NCBI GenBank assembly: GCA_900549245.1
Contig: URNQ01000077.1
Span: forward strand, 1-7,736
DNA from: an uncultured Collinsella sp.
GTDB taxonomy: Bacteria; Actinomycetota; Coriobacteriia; Coriobacteriales; Coriobacteriaceae
Length of the DNA: 7,736 nt
Reading direction: 5' to 3'
Each line of letters begins with the position of its first letter. The first letter of the stretch is position 1. Of this stretch, positions 1-5,593 are shown piece by piece. The notes under the pieces were generated by a model that was not told the origin of the DNA, did no database searches, and saw nothing but the letters and a program-made list of their open reading frames with translations. The position numbers and the translations under genes were made by a program.

Positions 1-26
1 AAGATAATCAGGGGGTGAGCCCCTGC

Positions 27-57
27 CCGGCTTGCCCGCGGGTTAGCCGGTCTTTTT
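27..57 (+). terminator. Probable intrinsic terminator of the gene upstream of the window
   Basis: CCGGCT (27-32) and AGCCGG (45-50) form a perfect 6-bp stem. The 12-nt loop contains the self-complementary CCCGCGGG, and a T-rich run (TCTTTTTCGTTTTG) follows from 51. A second small hairpin, AGGGG/CCCCT at 10-14/20-24, sits just before it. The T-tract is only on the + strand, so it would end transcription coming from the left and separate that gene from greA. The upstream gene itself is not identifiable. Confidence 0.6.
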
Positions 58-91
58 CGTTTTGTTGACAGTTGATTGTTTGATCAGAGTT

Positions 92-97
92 GGGGAG
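92..97 (+). promoter_or_regulatory. Ribosome binding site that fixes the greA start
   Basis: GGGGAG lies 8 nt before the ATG at 106. An in-frame TTG at 76 would add ten residues, but it has no such site and would place this purine run inside the coding sequence. The ATG at 106 is therefore preferred. Confidence 0.75.
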
Positions 98-105
98 ATA
101 TCCGT

Positions 106-576
106 ATGGACGCAAGCCAGATCGTACTGACCGCTGAGGGCCGCCAGAAGCTCGTCGAGGAGCTCGCTTGGCGTGAGGGCGATTACGCCAAGGAGATCGT
201 CGAGGACATCAAGGAAGCCCGCGCGTTCGGCGACCTTTCGGAGAACTCCGAGTACGATGCCGCCAAGGACAAGCAGGCCCAGAACGCCGCTCGTATTGCC
301 GAGATCCAGGCCATCCTTGCCAACGCTCAGGTTGCTGCCACCACAGGTGATCTGACCGTCTCCATCGGTTCCACCGTTTCTCTGATTGATCCCAACGGTG
401 AGGTCATGGAAGTCACGCTCGTCGGTACCACCGAGACCAACTCGCTCGAGCACAAGATTTCCAACGAGTCTCCGGTCGGCCACGCCATCATCGGTCACGG
501 CGAGGGCGACTCCGTCGAGGTCGTTACGCCTTCCGGCAAGACTCGCGTCTACACCATCGCCAAGATTGCACGCTAG
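106..576 (+). CDS. greA: Transcription elongation factor GreA
   Basis: GreA binds in the secondary channel of RNA polymerase and stimulates cleavage of backtracked transcripts, restarting stalled complexes. The protein is 156 residues, close to the usual length of about 158. It has the N-terminal coiled coil (about 5-76) and the C-terminal FKBP-like domain (about 82-156). The signature LTAEGRQKLVEEL is at residues 8-20. The coiled-coil tip GDLSENSEY (42-50) carries D43 and E46, equivalent to the acidic pair that holds catalytic Mg2+ in E. coli GreA. The C-terminal block ISNESPVGHAIIGH (118-131) is also typical. The start at 106 follows a GGGGAG ribosome site. lysS lies 79 nt downstream on the same strand; greA-lysS adjacency is common in Gram-positive genomes, so co-transcription is likely. 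I see no truncation or missing key residue. Confidence 0.96.
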   Translation: MDASQIVLTAEGRQKLVEELAWREGDYAKEIVEDIKEARAFGDLSENSEYDAAKDKQAQNAARIAEIQAILANAQVAATTGDLTVSIGSTVSLIDPNGEVMEVTLVGTTETNSLEHKISNESPVGHAIIGHGEGDSVEVVTPSGKTRVYTIAKIAR

Positions 577-580
577 ACCA

Positions 581-642
581 CGGTCCCGCGTAAAGGTATG
601 TTTTCGCTCCCTGGGACCGAATCCTGGGGAGCGTTTTAGTTT
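581..642 (+). promoter_or_regulatory. Crossing stems in the greA-lysS spacer: possible pseudoknot or attenuator
   Basis: Two perfect 7-bp pairings interleave. CGGTCCC (581-587) pairs with GGGACCG (613-619), and CGCTCCC (605-611) pairs with GGGAGCG (627-633). The second stem is followed by TTTTAGTTT (634-642). Since 613-619 lies in the loop of the second stem, the RNA could form an H-type pseudoknot with loops of 17, 1 and 7 nt, or alternate between the two stems. The second stem plus T-run resembles a weak intrinsic terminator ending just before the lysS ribosome site (GAGGAG, 643-648). The complementarity is seen directly; any role in controlling lysS is inferred. Confidence 0.45.
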
Positions 643-655
643 GAGGAGCTAACTT

Positions 656-2620
656 ATGGCAGAGAACCAGAACGCCGCAGATCAGGCATCGACGCTCAAC
701 GACGAGCGCGCCACCCGCCTGGCCAAGCGCGCCGCCCTGTTCGAGGCGGGCCAGAACCCCTATCCCGAGCACTCTGAGCTTGAGGACTACGTTGCCGATA
801 TCGAGGCTAAGTATGCCGAGCTTGCCGATGGCGAGGACACCGAGGACGTCGTGAAGATCGCCGGCCGTGTGGTCGCCAAGCGCGGTCAGGGCAAGATCAT
901 GTTCATCGTCGTACGCGATGCGACTGCCGAGATTCAGCTGTTCTGCCGCATCAACGACATGGACGAGGCTGCCTGGAATACGCTCAAGTCCCTCGACCTG
1001 GGCGACATCCTGGGCGTGACCGGCGTGGTTGTGCGCACCCAGCGCGGTCAGCTTTCCGTTGCCCCTAAGAGCGCGACCCTGCTTGCCAAGGCCGTTCGTC
1101 CGCTGCCCGAGAAGTTCCACGGTCTTTCCGACAAGGAGACCCGCTATCGCCAGCGCTATGTTGACCTGATCGCCAACGACGACGTTCGCGAGACGTTCCG
1201 TAAGCGTTCGCAGATTCTCTCCACCTTCCGTCGCTTTATGGAGTCCGACGGCTACATGGAGGTCGAGACCCCCATCCTGCAGACCATCCAGGGCGGCGCT
1301 ACTGCCAAGCCGTTCATCACGCACTTCAACGCGCTCGATCAGGAGTGCTACCTGCGCATTGCTACCGAGCTGCACCTCAAGCGCTGCATCGTCGGTGGTT
1401 TTGAGCGCGTGTTCGAGATCGGCCGCATCTTCCGTAACGAGGGCATGGACCTTACCCATAACCCCGAGTTCACCACGATGGAGGCCTACCGTGCCTTCTC
1501 CGACCTCGAGGGCATGAAGGCACTCGCCCAGGGTGTCATCAAGGCTGCCAACAAGGCCATCGGCAACCCCGAGGTCATCGAGTACCAGGGCCAGACCATC
1601 GACCTTTCTGGTGAGTGGGCCAGCCGTCCCATGACCGACATCGTCTCCGACGTGCTCGGCAAGCAGGTCACCATTGACACGCCAGTCGAGGAGCTTGCTG
1701 CCGCCGCGCGCGAGAAGGGCCTGGAGATCAAGCCCGAGTGGACTGCTGGCAAGATCATCGCCGAGATTTACGATGAGCTGGGCGAGGACACCATCGTCAA
1801 CCCGACGTTCGTGTGCGATTACCCCATCGAGGTCAGCCCGCTTGCCAAGCGTTTTGAGGACGACCCACGCCTGACGCACCGCTTTGAGCTGGTTATTGCC
1901 GGTCACGAGTACGCCAACGCGTTCTCCGAGCTCAACGACCCGGTCGACCAGGCCGAGCGCTTTGCCGCCCAGATGGCCGAGAAGGCCGGCGGTGACGACG
2001 AGGCCATGGAGTACGACGAGGACTACGTGCGCGCCCTCGAGTACGGTATGCCTCCCGCGGGCGGCATTGGCATTGGTATCGACCGCGTGGTCATGCTGCT
2101 CACCAACCAGGCTTCTATCCGCGACGTGCTGCTGTTCCCGCACATGAAGCCCGAGAAGGGTTTCCAGTCCGGTGCCGCTGCCGCCAAGGCTGCCGAGGCC
2201 GGCAACGCCGTGAGCCCGTTCGTTAAGTCACTTAAGCCCACGCTCGATTACTCCAAGATCGCCGTTGAGCCGCTGTTTGAGGAGTTCGTCGACTTTGATA
2301 CCTTCTCCAAGAGCGACTTCCGCGCTGTGAAGGTCAAGGCATGCGAGGCCGTCAAGAAGTCCAAGAAGCTGCTGAACTTTACGCTCGACGACGGCACCGG
2401 CACCGACCGCACCATCCTCTCCGGTATTCACGCTTATTACGAGCCCGAGGACCTGGTTGGCAAGACCTTGCTCGCCATCACCAACCTGCCTCCGCGCAAG
2501 ATGATGGGTATTCCCAGCTGCGGCATGCTGATCAGCGCTGTCCACGAGGAGGAGGGCGAGGAGCGCCTCAACCTGATCCAGCTCGACGCCTCCATTCCCG
2601 CCGGCGCAAAGATGTACTAG
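656..2620 (+). CDS. lysS: Lysine--tRNA ligase (class II) with C-terminal tRNA-binding domain
   Basis: The enzyme attaches lysine to tRNA-Lys using ATP in the cytoplasm. The 654-residue protein starts at an ATG 7 nt after GAGGAG. The N-terminal OB-fold anticodon-binding domain lies at about 65-145. The class II catalytic core follows, with motif 1 around FMESDGYMEVETPIL (194-208), motif 2 around FRNEGMDLTHNPEFTTME (259-276) and motif 3 GGIGIGIDRVVML (469-481). AFSELNDPVDQ (422-432) is a typical LysRS block. Most bacterial LysRS end near residue 500. Here a linker (about 503-535) leads to an extra domain (about 551-654) resembling the MetRS C-terminus and Trbp111 (tRNA_bind family): KLLNFTLDDGTG (571-582), NLPPRKMMGIP (610-620), then GMLISA (623-628). 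The extension probably strengthens tRNA binding or dimerisation. The reading frame is continuous, so it is a genuine fusion. It follows greA closely and is probably co-transcribed. Confidence 0.97.
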   Translation: MAENQNAADQASTLNDERATRLAKRAALFEAGQNPYPEHSELEDYVADIEAKYAELADGEDTEDVVKIAGRVVAKRGQGKIMFIVVRDATAEIQLFCRINDMDEAAWNTLKSLDLGDILGVTGVVVRTQRGQLSVAPKSATLLAKAVRPLPEKFHGLSDKETRYRQRYVDLIANDDVRETFRKRSQILSTFRRFMESDGYMEVETPILQTIQGGATAKPFITHFNALDQECYLRIATELHLKRCIVGGFERVFEIGRIFRNEGMDLTHNPEFTTMEAYRAFSDLEGMKALAQGVIKAANKAIGNPEVIEYQGQTIDLSGEWASRPMTDIVSDVLGKQVTIDTPVEELAAAAREKGLEIKPEWTAGKIIAEIYDELGEDTIVNPTFVCDYPIEVSPLAKRFEDDPRLTHRFELVIAGHEYANAFSELNDPVDQAERFAAQMAEKAGGDDEAMEYDEDYVRALEYGMPPAGGIGIGIDRVVMLLTNQASIRDVLLFPHMKPEKGFQSGAAAAKAAEAGNAVSPFVKSLKPTLDYSKIAVEPLFEEFVDFDTFSKSDFRAVKVKACEAVKKSKKLLNFTLDDGTGTDRTILSGIHAYYEPEDLVGKTLLAITNLPPRKMMGIPSCGMLISAVHEEEGEERLNLIQLDASIPAGAKMY

Positions 2621-2622
2621 GG

Positions 2623-2652
2623 GGTTACGGCGTTTTACCAAACGCCGTAACC
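2623..2652 (+). terminator. Perfect 13-bp stem-loop just after lysS, without a U-tract
   Basis: GGTTACGGCGTTT (2623-2635) pairs perfectly with AAACGCCGTAACC (2640-2652) around the loop TACC. It starts 2 nt after the lysS stop codon. The next bases (GCTCGACG) contain no T-run, so it is not a canonical intrinsic terminator. It may stabilise the mRNA 3' end, pause polymerase, or act together with the larger palindrome that follows 12 nt later. Confidence 0.5.
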
Positions 2653-2664
2653 GCTCGACGCTGC

Positions 2665-2763
2665 AAGCCCGCCAGAGCGGCAATCTGCCTTTCAACTTCA
2701 GCGGCATGACCAAAAGGTCTATGCCGCCTTGTTTCAAGGCACCTTGCTCGCTCTGGCGGGCTT
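2665..2763. repeat. About 99-nt nested palindrome, possible structured RNA or repeat element
   Basis: The outer arms AAGCCCGCCAGAGCG (2665-2679) and CGCTCTGGCGGGCTT (2749-2763) are perfectly complementary over 15 bp. Pairing continues inward as GCAA/TTGC (2680-2683/2744-2747, one bulged T) and TGCCTT/AAGGCA (2686-2691/2736-2741). The interior holds a hairpin GCGGCAT/ATGCCGC (2701-2707/2721-2727), extended by GACC/GGTC around an AAAA loop. An overlapping alternative hairpin GCCTTG/CAAGGC (2726-2731/2735-2740) would instead give a three-way-junction shape. Only TTT at the right edge resembles a terminator tail. It could be an oversized terminator, a small RNA, or a non-autonomous repeat copied elsewhere in the genome. 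The remaining sequence to 2915 holds no gene; a weak TAGGAT (2879-2884) is the best -10-like word before the next gene, without a clear -35. Confidence 0.5.
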
Positions 2764-2915
2764 TCGCTGTCGTTGCCAAAACATCGGCGTTACCTTGGTC
2801 TAGATGTAGTCATTGGCTATTGCGCGCATGGTTCGCATGACAGCCGTCTCTTTTATGTTTCCTTTAGCCGTTGCTGCCTAGGATGGGGGTTAGTCGGTAG
2901 GAAGGGAGCGTCTAT

Positions 2916-4484
2916 ATGGACGACGCGAGCGAGCGTTCAATCGAAGAGGACATGCTCGATCAGTTCAATTACTTTGATGATGAGGACGAGGAGCTGATCG
3001 ACCGTCGCGAGCCAGCGCCGCTTGATTCCTTTGATCTGGTCGATGAAGAGACTGATGAGGTTGAGGACGAATCAACGGAGCCCCCACAGTCTTCGCGCCT
3101 TAACTCGCTGCTTTCGAGAGCCCCCATGCACCACGGCGTTCGTGCCGGCGCGCTCCATATGAAAACTGACTGGCACCAGATCGTGACGGCAGGCGATGAG
3201 CTTGCCGTCGATGCGCCGCTCACCGATAAATCATCCATCATCTGCCGCACCGGCATGCTTATGCTGGCAAGCGGAACGGGTGCCTGGCGCGTGCGCGATA
3301 CCATGAATCGTGTTGCCGCCGTACTCGGTGTCACCATCCACGTTGACTTAAGTCTTCTGTCGTTTGAGTGCACCTGCATCGAAGATGGCCACTGCTTTAA
3401 CGAGGTTGTCAGCCTGCCCACAACGGGAGTCAATACCCATCGCATTTGGATGATGGAGAGCTTCTTAAAGGAAATCGAGACGTATGGGCGCCGGTTTACC
3501 GTGCACGAATACCACGAGATGCTCAAGACCGTTGAGAGCTCAAAGCCCGATTACGCTCCCTGGCAACAGGGCCTTGCGGCAGCCTGTGCTTGCGGCGCCT
3601 TCGTCTTTTTGCTCGGCGGCGGCCCTATCGAGATGGCCTGCGCATTCGTAGGCGCTGGTGTCGGTAACTTTGCTCGCTCCCATATTCTCAAGCAGGGTCT
3701 TGGCCAGTTTAGCGCGCTGACGACTGGTGTTGCGCTCGCTTGCGTTTCGTATCTGCTGGCATTGCTCGGCCTTGGCCAGGTCGTACCGGGGGCAATGTCG
3801 CACCAAGAAGGCTATATCGGCGCCATGCTCTTTGTGATTCCCGGCTTTCCCCTCATTACGGCAGGCCTCGACATCGCTAAGCTCGATATGCGAAGCGGCA
3901 TTGAGCGTCTTTCGTATGCTGTGTCGATTATTGTGATGGCGACCCTCGTAGGTTGGATGGTTGCCGAGTGCGTGGGACTGGCGCCGGATGACTTCGCCCC
4001 GCTCGGCCTCTCACCGTTGGCTCTTACGCTCTTGCGCATACTGATGAGCTTCGTTGGCGTATTCGGCTTCTCGGTGATGTTCAACAGCCCGGTAAAGATG
4101 GCCGCGGCAGCTGGGTTGATCGGCGCCGTGTCCAATACCCTGCGCCTTACGCTCGTCGATGCGCCGACGATACTTCCCTTCCTGGGCCTCAGCACGGGAA
4201 TGCCTCCCGAGGCAGCAGCGTTTATCGGCGCGCTGGTATCGGGTCTGCTGGCAAGCTTGGCCGAAGTCAAGCTCACCTACCCGCGCATCGCCCTCACGGT
4301 GCCTTCGATTGTCATTATGGTGCCCGGTCTGTATCTCTATCGCTCTATGTATTACATGTGCACCTTCGACACGGTTAATATGCTCGGCTGGTTTGTGCGC
4401 GCGGTGCTCATCGTGGCGTTTCTGCCCGTTGGCTTGGGCGTGGCGCGTACGCTCACCGACCCTCGCTGGCGCCACACCAGCTAA
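2916..4484 (+). CDS. ThrE-type threonine/serine exporter family membrane protein
   Basis: This 522-residue inner-membrane protein matches the ThrE family, whose characterised member exports threonine and serine from Corynebacterium glutamicum by proton antiport. It has both halves in one chain, as in that protein (about 490 residues). The conserved soluble N-terminal region (about 105-205) contains MLMLASGTGAWRVRDTMNRV (114-133), FECTC (150-154) and GVNTHRIWMMESFLKEI (171-187). About ten hydrophobic segments follow from about 218 to 510, and the C-terminal half corresponds to the ThrE_2 domain. GAGVGNFAR (246-254) and PGFPLITAGLDI (309-320) are typical loop and helix motifs. The ATG at 2916 has GAAGGGAG 7 nt upstream. 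Residues 1-57 form an unusually acidic tail with 26 Asp/Glu. The gene is isolated, with palindromic spacers on both sides. Substrate is inferred from the family only. Confidence 0.87.
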   Translation: MDDASERSIEEDMLDQFNYFDDEDEELIDRREPAPLDSFDLVDEETDEVEDESTEPPQSSRLNSLLSRAPMHHGVRAGALHMKTDWHQIVTAGDELAVDAPLTDKSSIICRTGMLMLASGTGAWRVRDTMNRVAAVLGVTIHVDLSLLSFECTCIEDGHCFNEVVSLPTTGVNTHRIWMMESFLKEIETYGRRFTVHEYHEMLKTVESSKPDYAPWQQGLAAACACGAFVFLLGGGPIEMACAFVGAGVGNFARSHILKQGLGQFSALTTGVALACVSYLLALLGLGQVVPGAMSHQEGYIGAMLFVIPGFPLITAGLDIAKLDMRSGIERLSYAVSIIVMATLVGWMVAECVGLAPDDFAPLGLSPLALTLLRILMSFVGVFGFSVMFNSPVKMAAAAGLIGAVSNTLRLTLVDAPTILPFLGLSTGMPPEAAAFIGALVSGLLASLAEVKLTYPRIALTVPSIVIMVPGLYLYRSMYYMCTFDTVNMLGWFVRAVLIVAFLPVGLGVARTLTDPRWRHTS

Positions 4485-4517
4485 TTGGTACAAGGGGGAC
4501 AGGTTACTTTGCACCAA
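4485..4517. repeat. REP-like imperfect palindrome directly after the exporter stop codon
   Basis: TTGGT-A-CAA (4485-4493) pairs with TTG-C-ACCAA (4509-4517) apart from one A/C mismatch. The 15-nt loop is GGGGGACAGGTTACT. The wording (GGGGACAGGTTACTTTGCACC) recalls short intergenic repeats I associate with REP-associated tyrosine transposases, but that is memory-based inference. No transposase is present in the window. It abuts the stop codon (4482-4484) and could also shape the end of that transcript. Confidence 0.45.
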
Positions 4518-4590
4518 ATGAGTTGCGGTGAAATAGGGACTGAATTGTTGCTTAAAGGGTCAAAACAGTCCGTATTCCACCGCAACTTAT
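4518..4590. repeat. Long imperfect palindrome, second REP-like unit
   Basis: AGTTGCGGTG (4521-4530) pairs with CACCGCAACT (4578-4587). Pairing continues inward to 4542/4566 (GGGACTG against CAGTCC) with only two mismatches, at 4531/4577 and 4536/4572, giving a stem of about 22 positions around a 23-nt loop. Outward, 4518-4520 and 4588-4590 add two pairs and a G-T wobble. It follows the previous palindrome without a gap, as in paired REP/BIME units. No T-run follows, so it is not an obvious terminator. The rest of the spacer to 4795 has no gene. Confidence 0.5.
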
Positions 4591-4634
4591 GGGGTCGGGG
4601 GTTTTGGTGCCCTGCATCTCCACAAACTCAACGC

Positions 4635-4664
4635 TTACGAAGCGCGCGCCGTTCGTGTTAGGGT
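4635..4664 (+). promoter_or_regulatory. Candidate promoter for the DUF2798 gene leader
   Basis: TTACGA (4635-4640) and TAGGGT (4659-4664) are 18 nt apart. A TG at 4656-4657 fits an extended -10. Each hexamer matches only about half of the consensus. If real, transcription would begin near 4671, upstream of the terminator at 4701-4751, so the downstream gene would need readthrough. Confidence 0.2.
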
Positions 4665-4700
4665 AGTTCCACCACATAAGTAGTCGCAGACGCGCGTAAC

Positions 4701-4751
4701 ACGGGCGGGCGAGATGAAGTTCCAACAGCTCCATCTTGCCCGCCCGTTTTT
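4701..4751 (+). terminator. Strong intrinsic terminator ahead of the DUF2798 gene
   Basis: ACGGGCGGGC (4701-4710) pairs perfectly with GCCCGCCCGT (4738-4747). The stem extends by GAGATG/CATCTT (4711-4716/4732-4737, one G-U pair) to 16 bp with a 15-nt loop. TTTTT (4747-4751) follows. It ends only 44 nt before the next start codon, and I see no convincing promoter between them. It may end a transcript coming from the exporter gene, or act as an attenuator in the leader of the following gene. Confidence 0.8.
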
Positions 4752-4795
4752 GTTGCGTGGCGCCGCGGTACAACACAGAGAGGAATCTGCCCTTT

Positions 4796-5344
4796 ATGCC
4801 TATCAACAAACGAGAGAGCCTGCTGTTCACCTTTATCATGTGCTTTTGCATGGTGCTCTGGATGAGCATCTACAACGTTGCCCTGCAGCACGGGGCCATC
4901 AACGGCGAGGTCGTTGCCGCTGCGTGGCTCGGCTTCCCCGTTGCCTACATTTTTGCCATGTGCTGCGACTGGTTCGTCGCCAGCCCGCTCGCCAAGGGTT
5001 TCGCCTTTAAGTACTTGGTCACGCCGGGCAAGAGCTCGCCACTTGCCATGACGCTCGCCGTCAGCTCCTGCATGGTCGTTCCCATGGTCATCATCATGTC
5101 GCTGTACGGTGCCTGCGAGGGTCTGACGCACATGCCCGGCGGCATCCTTGCGAACCTGTATTCCGTGCCCGCGATCTGGATGATCAACATCCCGCATAAT
5201 TTTGTGATGGCGCTGCCGTGGAACCTTTTGGTAGCCGGTCCGATTTCCCACTTCGTCTTCCGTCGCGCCTTCCCTGTGGGGACGGTTTTCGAGGAGGAGC
5301 ATGCCGAGCTCTTGGAGCAGGCTATGGCTCCTGAGTGCGAGTAG
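4796..5344 (+). CDS. DUF2798-like small membrane protein, two repeat halves
   Basis: This 182-residue protein has about four hydrophobic segments (near 10-27, 42-62, 85-104 and 125-152) and no enzymatic motif I recognise, so it is probably in the cytoplasmic membrane. It resembles the DUF2798 family, whose function is unknown. The chain looks like two copies of the same two-helix unit. FIMCFCMVLWMSIYNVAL (13-30) parallels LAVSSCMVVPMVIIMSLYG (87-105), and LGFPVAYIFAM...WFVASPLAKGF parallels IPHNFVMALPWNLLVAGPIS. The C-terminus is acidic (FEEEHAELLEQ, 165-175). The chosen ATG has AGAGAGGAA (4777-4785) upstream with a rather long 10-nt gap. An in-frame ATG at 4736 lies within the terminator hairpin and is rejected. 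Two terminators bracket the gene, so it is probably a single-gene unit. Confidence 0.8.
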   Translation: MPINKRESLLFTFIMCFCMVLWMSIYNVALQHGAINGEVVAAAWLGFPVAYIFAMCCDWFVASPLAKGFAFKYLVTPGKSSPLAMTLAVSSCMVVPMVIIMSLYGACEGLTHMPGGILANLYSVPAIWMINIPHNFVMALPWNLLVAGPISHFVFRRAFPVGTVFEEEHAELLEQAMAPECE

Positions 5345-5510
5345 CTCGCTTAGGGATCTGCTGAGCGCGGGCGACTTGCTTGGTTGGAGCCCTAAGCGTG
5401 GGTAGCTCTCTCGGCGACATCGCGGGCGTGAGCGGTGCGCATGACCGGAGGGCCCGTGCTGCTCCGTTGCCCGACGTGCTAGCGCGCAGAACAATCTGTT
5501 GGTGCATTCG
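5345..5510. other. Non-coding stretch with a 9-bp stem; no gene seen
   Basis: No frame here looks like protein. CGCTTAGGG (5347-5355) pairs perfectly with CCCTAAGCG (5390-5398) around a 34-nt loop. A smaller stem CGGAG/CTCCG lies at 5446-5450/5462-5466. GTAGCTC occurs at 5341-5347 and again at 5402-5408. It does not match tRNA, SRP RNA, RNase P RNA or a riboswitch class I can recognise by eye. It may be the long 3' untranslated region of the DUF2798 gene, ending at the terminator at 5511-5543, or a small RNA. Confidence 0.4.
5490..5501. promoter_or_regulatory. Second, weaker operator-like site
   Basis: AACAATCTGTTG matches 11 of 12 bases of the core AACAGTCTGTTG in the palindrome at 5556-5576, starting 71 nt further upstream. 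The symmetry is only AACA/TGTT here. It may be an auxiliary binding site for the same regulator, or chance. Confidence 0.25.
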
Positions 5511-5543
5511 GCGGCTGCTGAAGCGTTTCGGCAGCCGCTTTTT
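5511..5543 (+). terminator. Strong intrinsic terminator before the activase gene
   Basis: GCGGCTGCTGAA (5511-5522) pairs with TTCGGCAGCCGC (5527-5538) over 12 positions with one T-G wobble and a GCGT loop. TTTTT (5539-5543) follows. The layout ends transcription from the DUF2798 side and insulates the activase promoter. Confidence 0.88.
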
Positions 5544-5555
5544 ATACGGAGTTTA

Positions 5556-5576
5556 AATACAACAGTCTGTTGTATT
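5556..5576. promoter_or_regulatory. Perfect 9-3-9 palindrome, probable repressor operator
   Basis: The arms AATACAACA (5556-5564) and TGTTGTATT (5568-5576) are perfect inverted repeats around GTC. Size and symmetry suit a homodimeric helix-turn-helix regulator, and the style recalls TetR-family operators; the regulator is not in the window. The site is AT-rich within GC-rich DNA and lies over the expected -35 region of the downstream promoter, the usual place for repression by occlusion. Confidence 0.6.
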
Positions 5577-5587
5577 ACGTAGAGTGG

Positions 5588-5593
5588 TATATC
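5588..5593 (+). promoter_or_regulatory. Candidate -10 element of the activase promoter
   Basis: TATATC matches four of six consensus bases and is AT-rich within GC-rich DNA. The matching -35 would fall around 5565-5570 inside the operator palindrome, but no consensus -35 word is present there. An alternative -10 is TATTAC at 5573-5578, paired with TTTAAA at 5552-5557 at a short 15-nt spacing. Either way the palindrome overlaps the promoter. Confidence 0.35.

Noticed and set aside
65..70. Perfect -35 word TTGACA upstream of greA
   Set aside because: No acceptable -10 lies 15-19 nt downstream (the sequence there reads CAGAGTTGG), and the start point would overlap the ribosome site. Not listed as a promoter.
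76..105. TTG start that would lengthen GreA by ten residues
   Set aside because: The ATG at 106 has a better ribosome site, and the resulting 156 residues match the family length. The extra residues do not look like GreA.
524..2143. 539-codon open frame on the minus strand opposite lysS
   Set aside because: It lies antisense to a certain lysS gene. The composition (rich in Leu, Val, Gly, Asp and His) is that of a complement-strand shadow of GC-rich codons, and I recognise no domain.
4736..4795. Upstream in-frame start for the DUF2798 protein
   Set aside because: It would place the terminator hairpin's 3' arm and the ribosome site inside the coding sequence. The family-like N-terminus MPINKRE begins at 4796.
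4552..4869. 105-codon minus-strand frame through the REP-like palindrome and terminator
   Set aside because: It crosses several inverted repeats and the start of the DUF2798 gene, with no domain or plausible ribosome site.
4658..5494. 278-codon open frame on the minus strand across the DUF2798 gene
   Set aside because: It runs through both the 4701-4751 terminator hairpin and the well-supported + strand gene. Its residue composition is low-complexity (His, Arg, Gly) with no recognisable motif.
5345..5510. tRNA-like or riboswitch-like wording (GGGTAGCTC) in the spacer
   Set aside because: There is no acceptor stem, anticodon arm or T-loop GTTCGA, and no known riboswitch core that I can recognise by eye.
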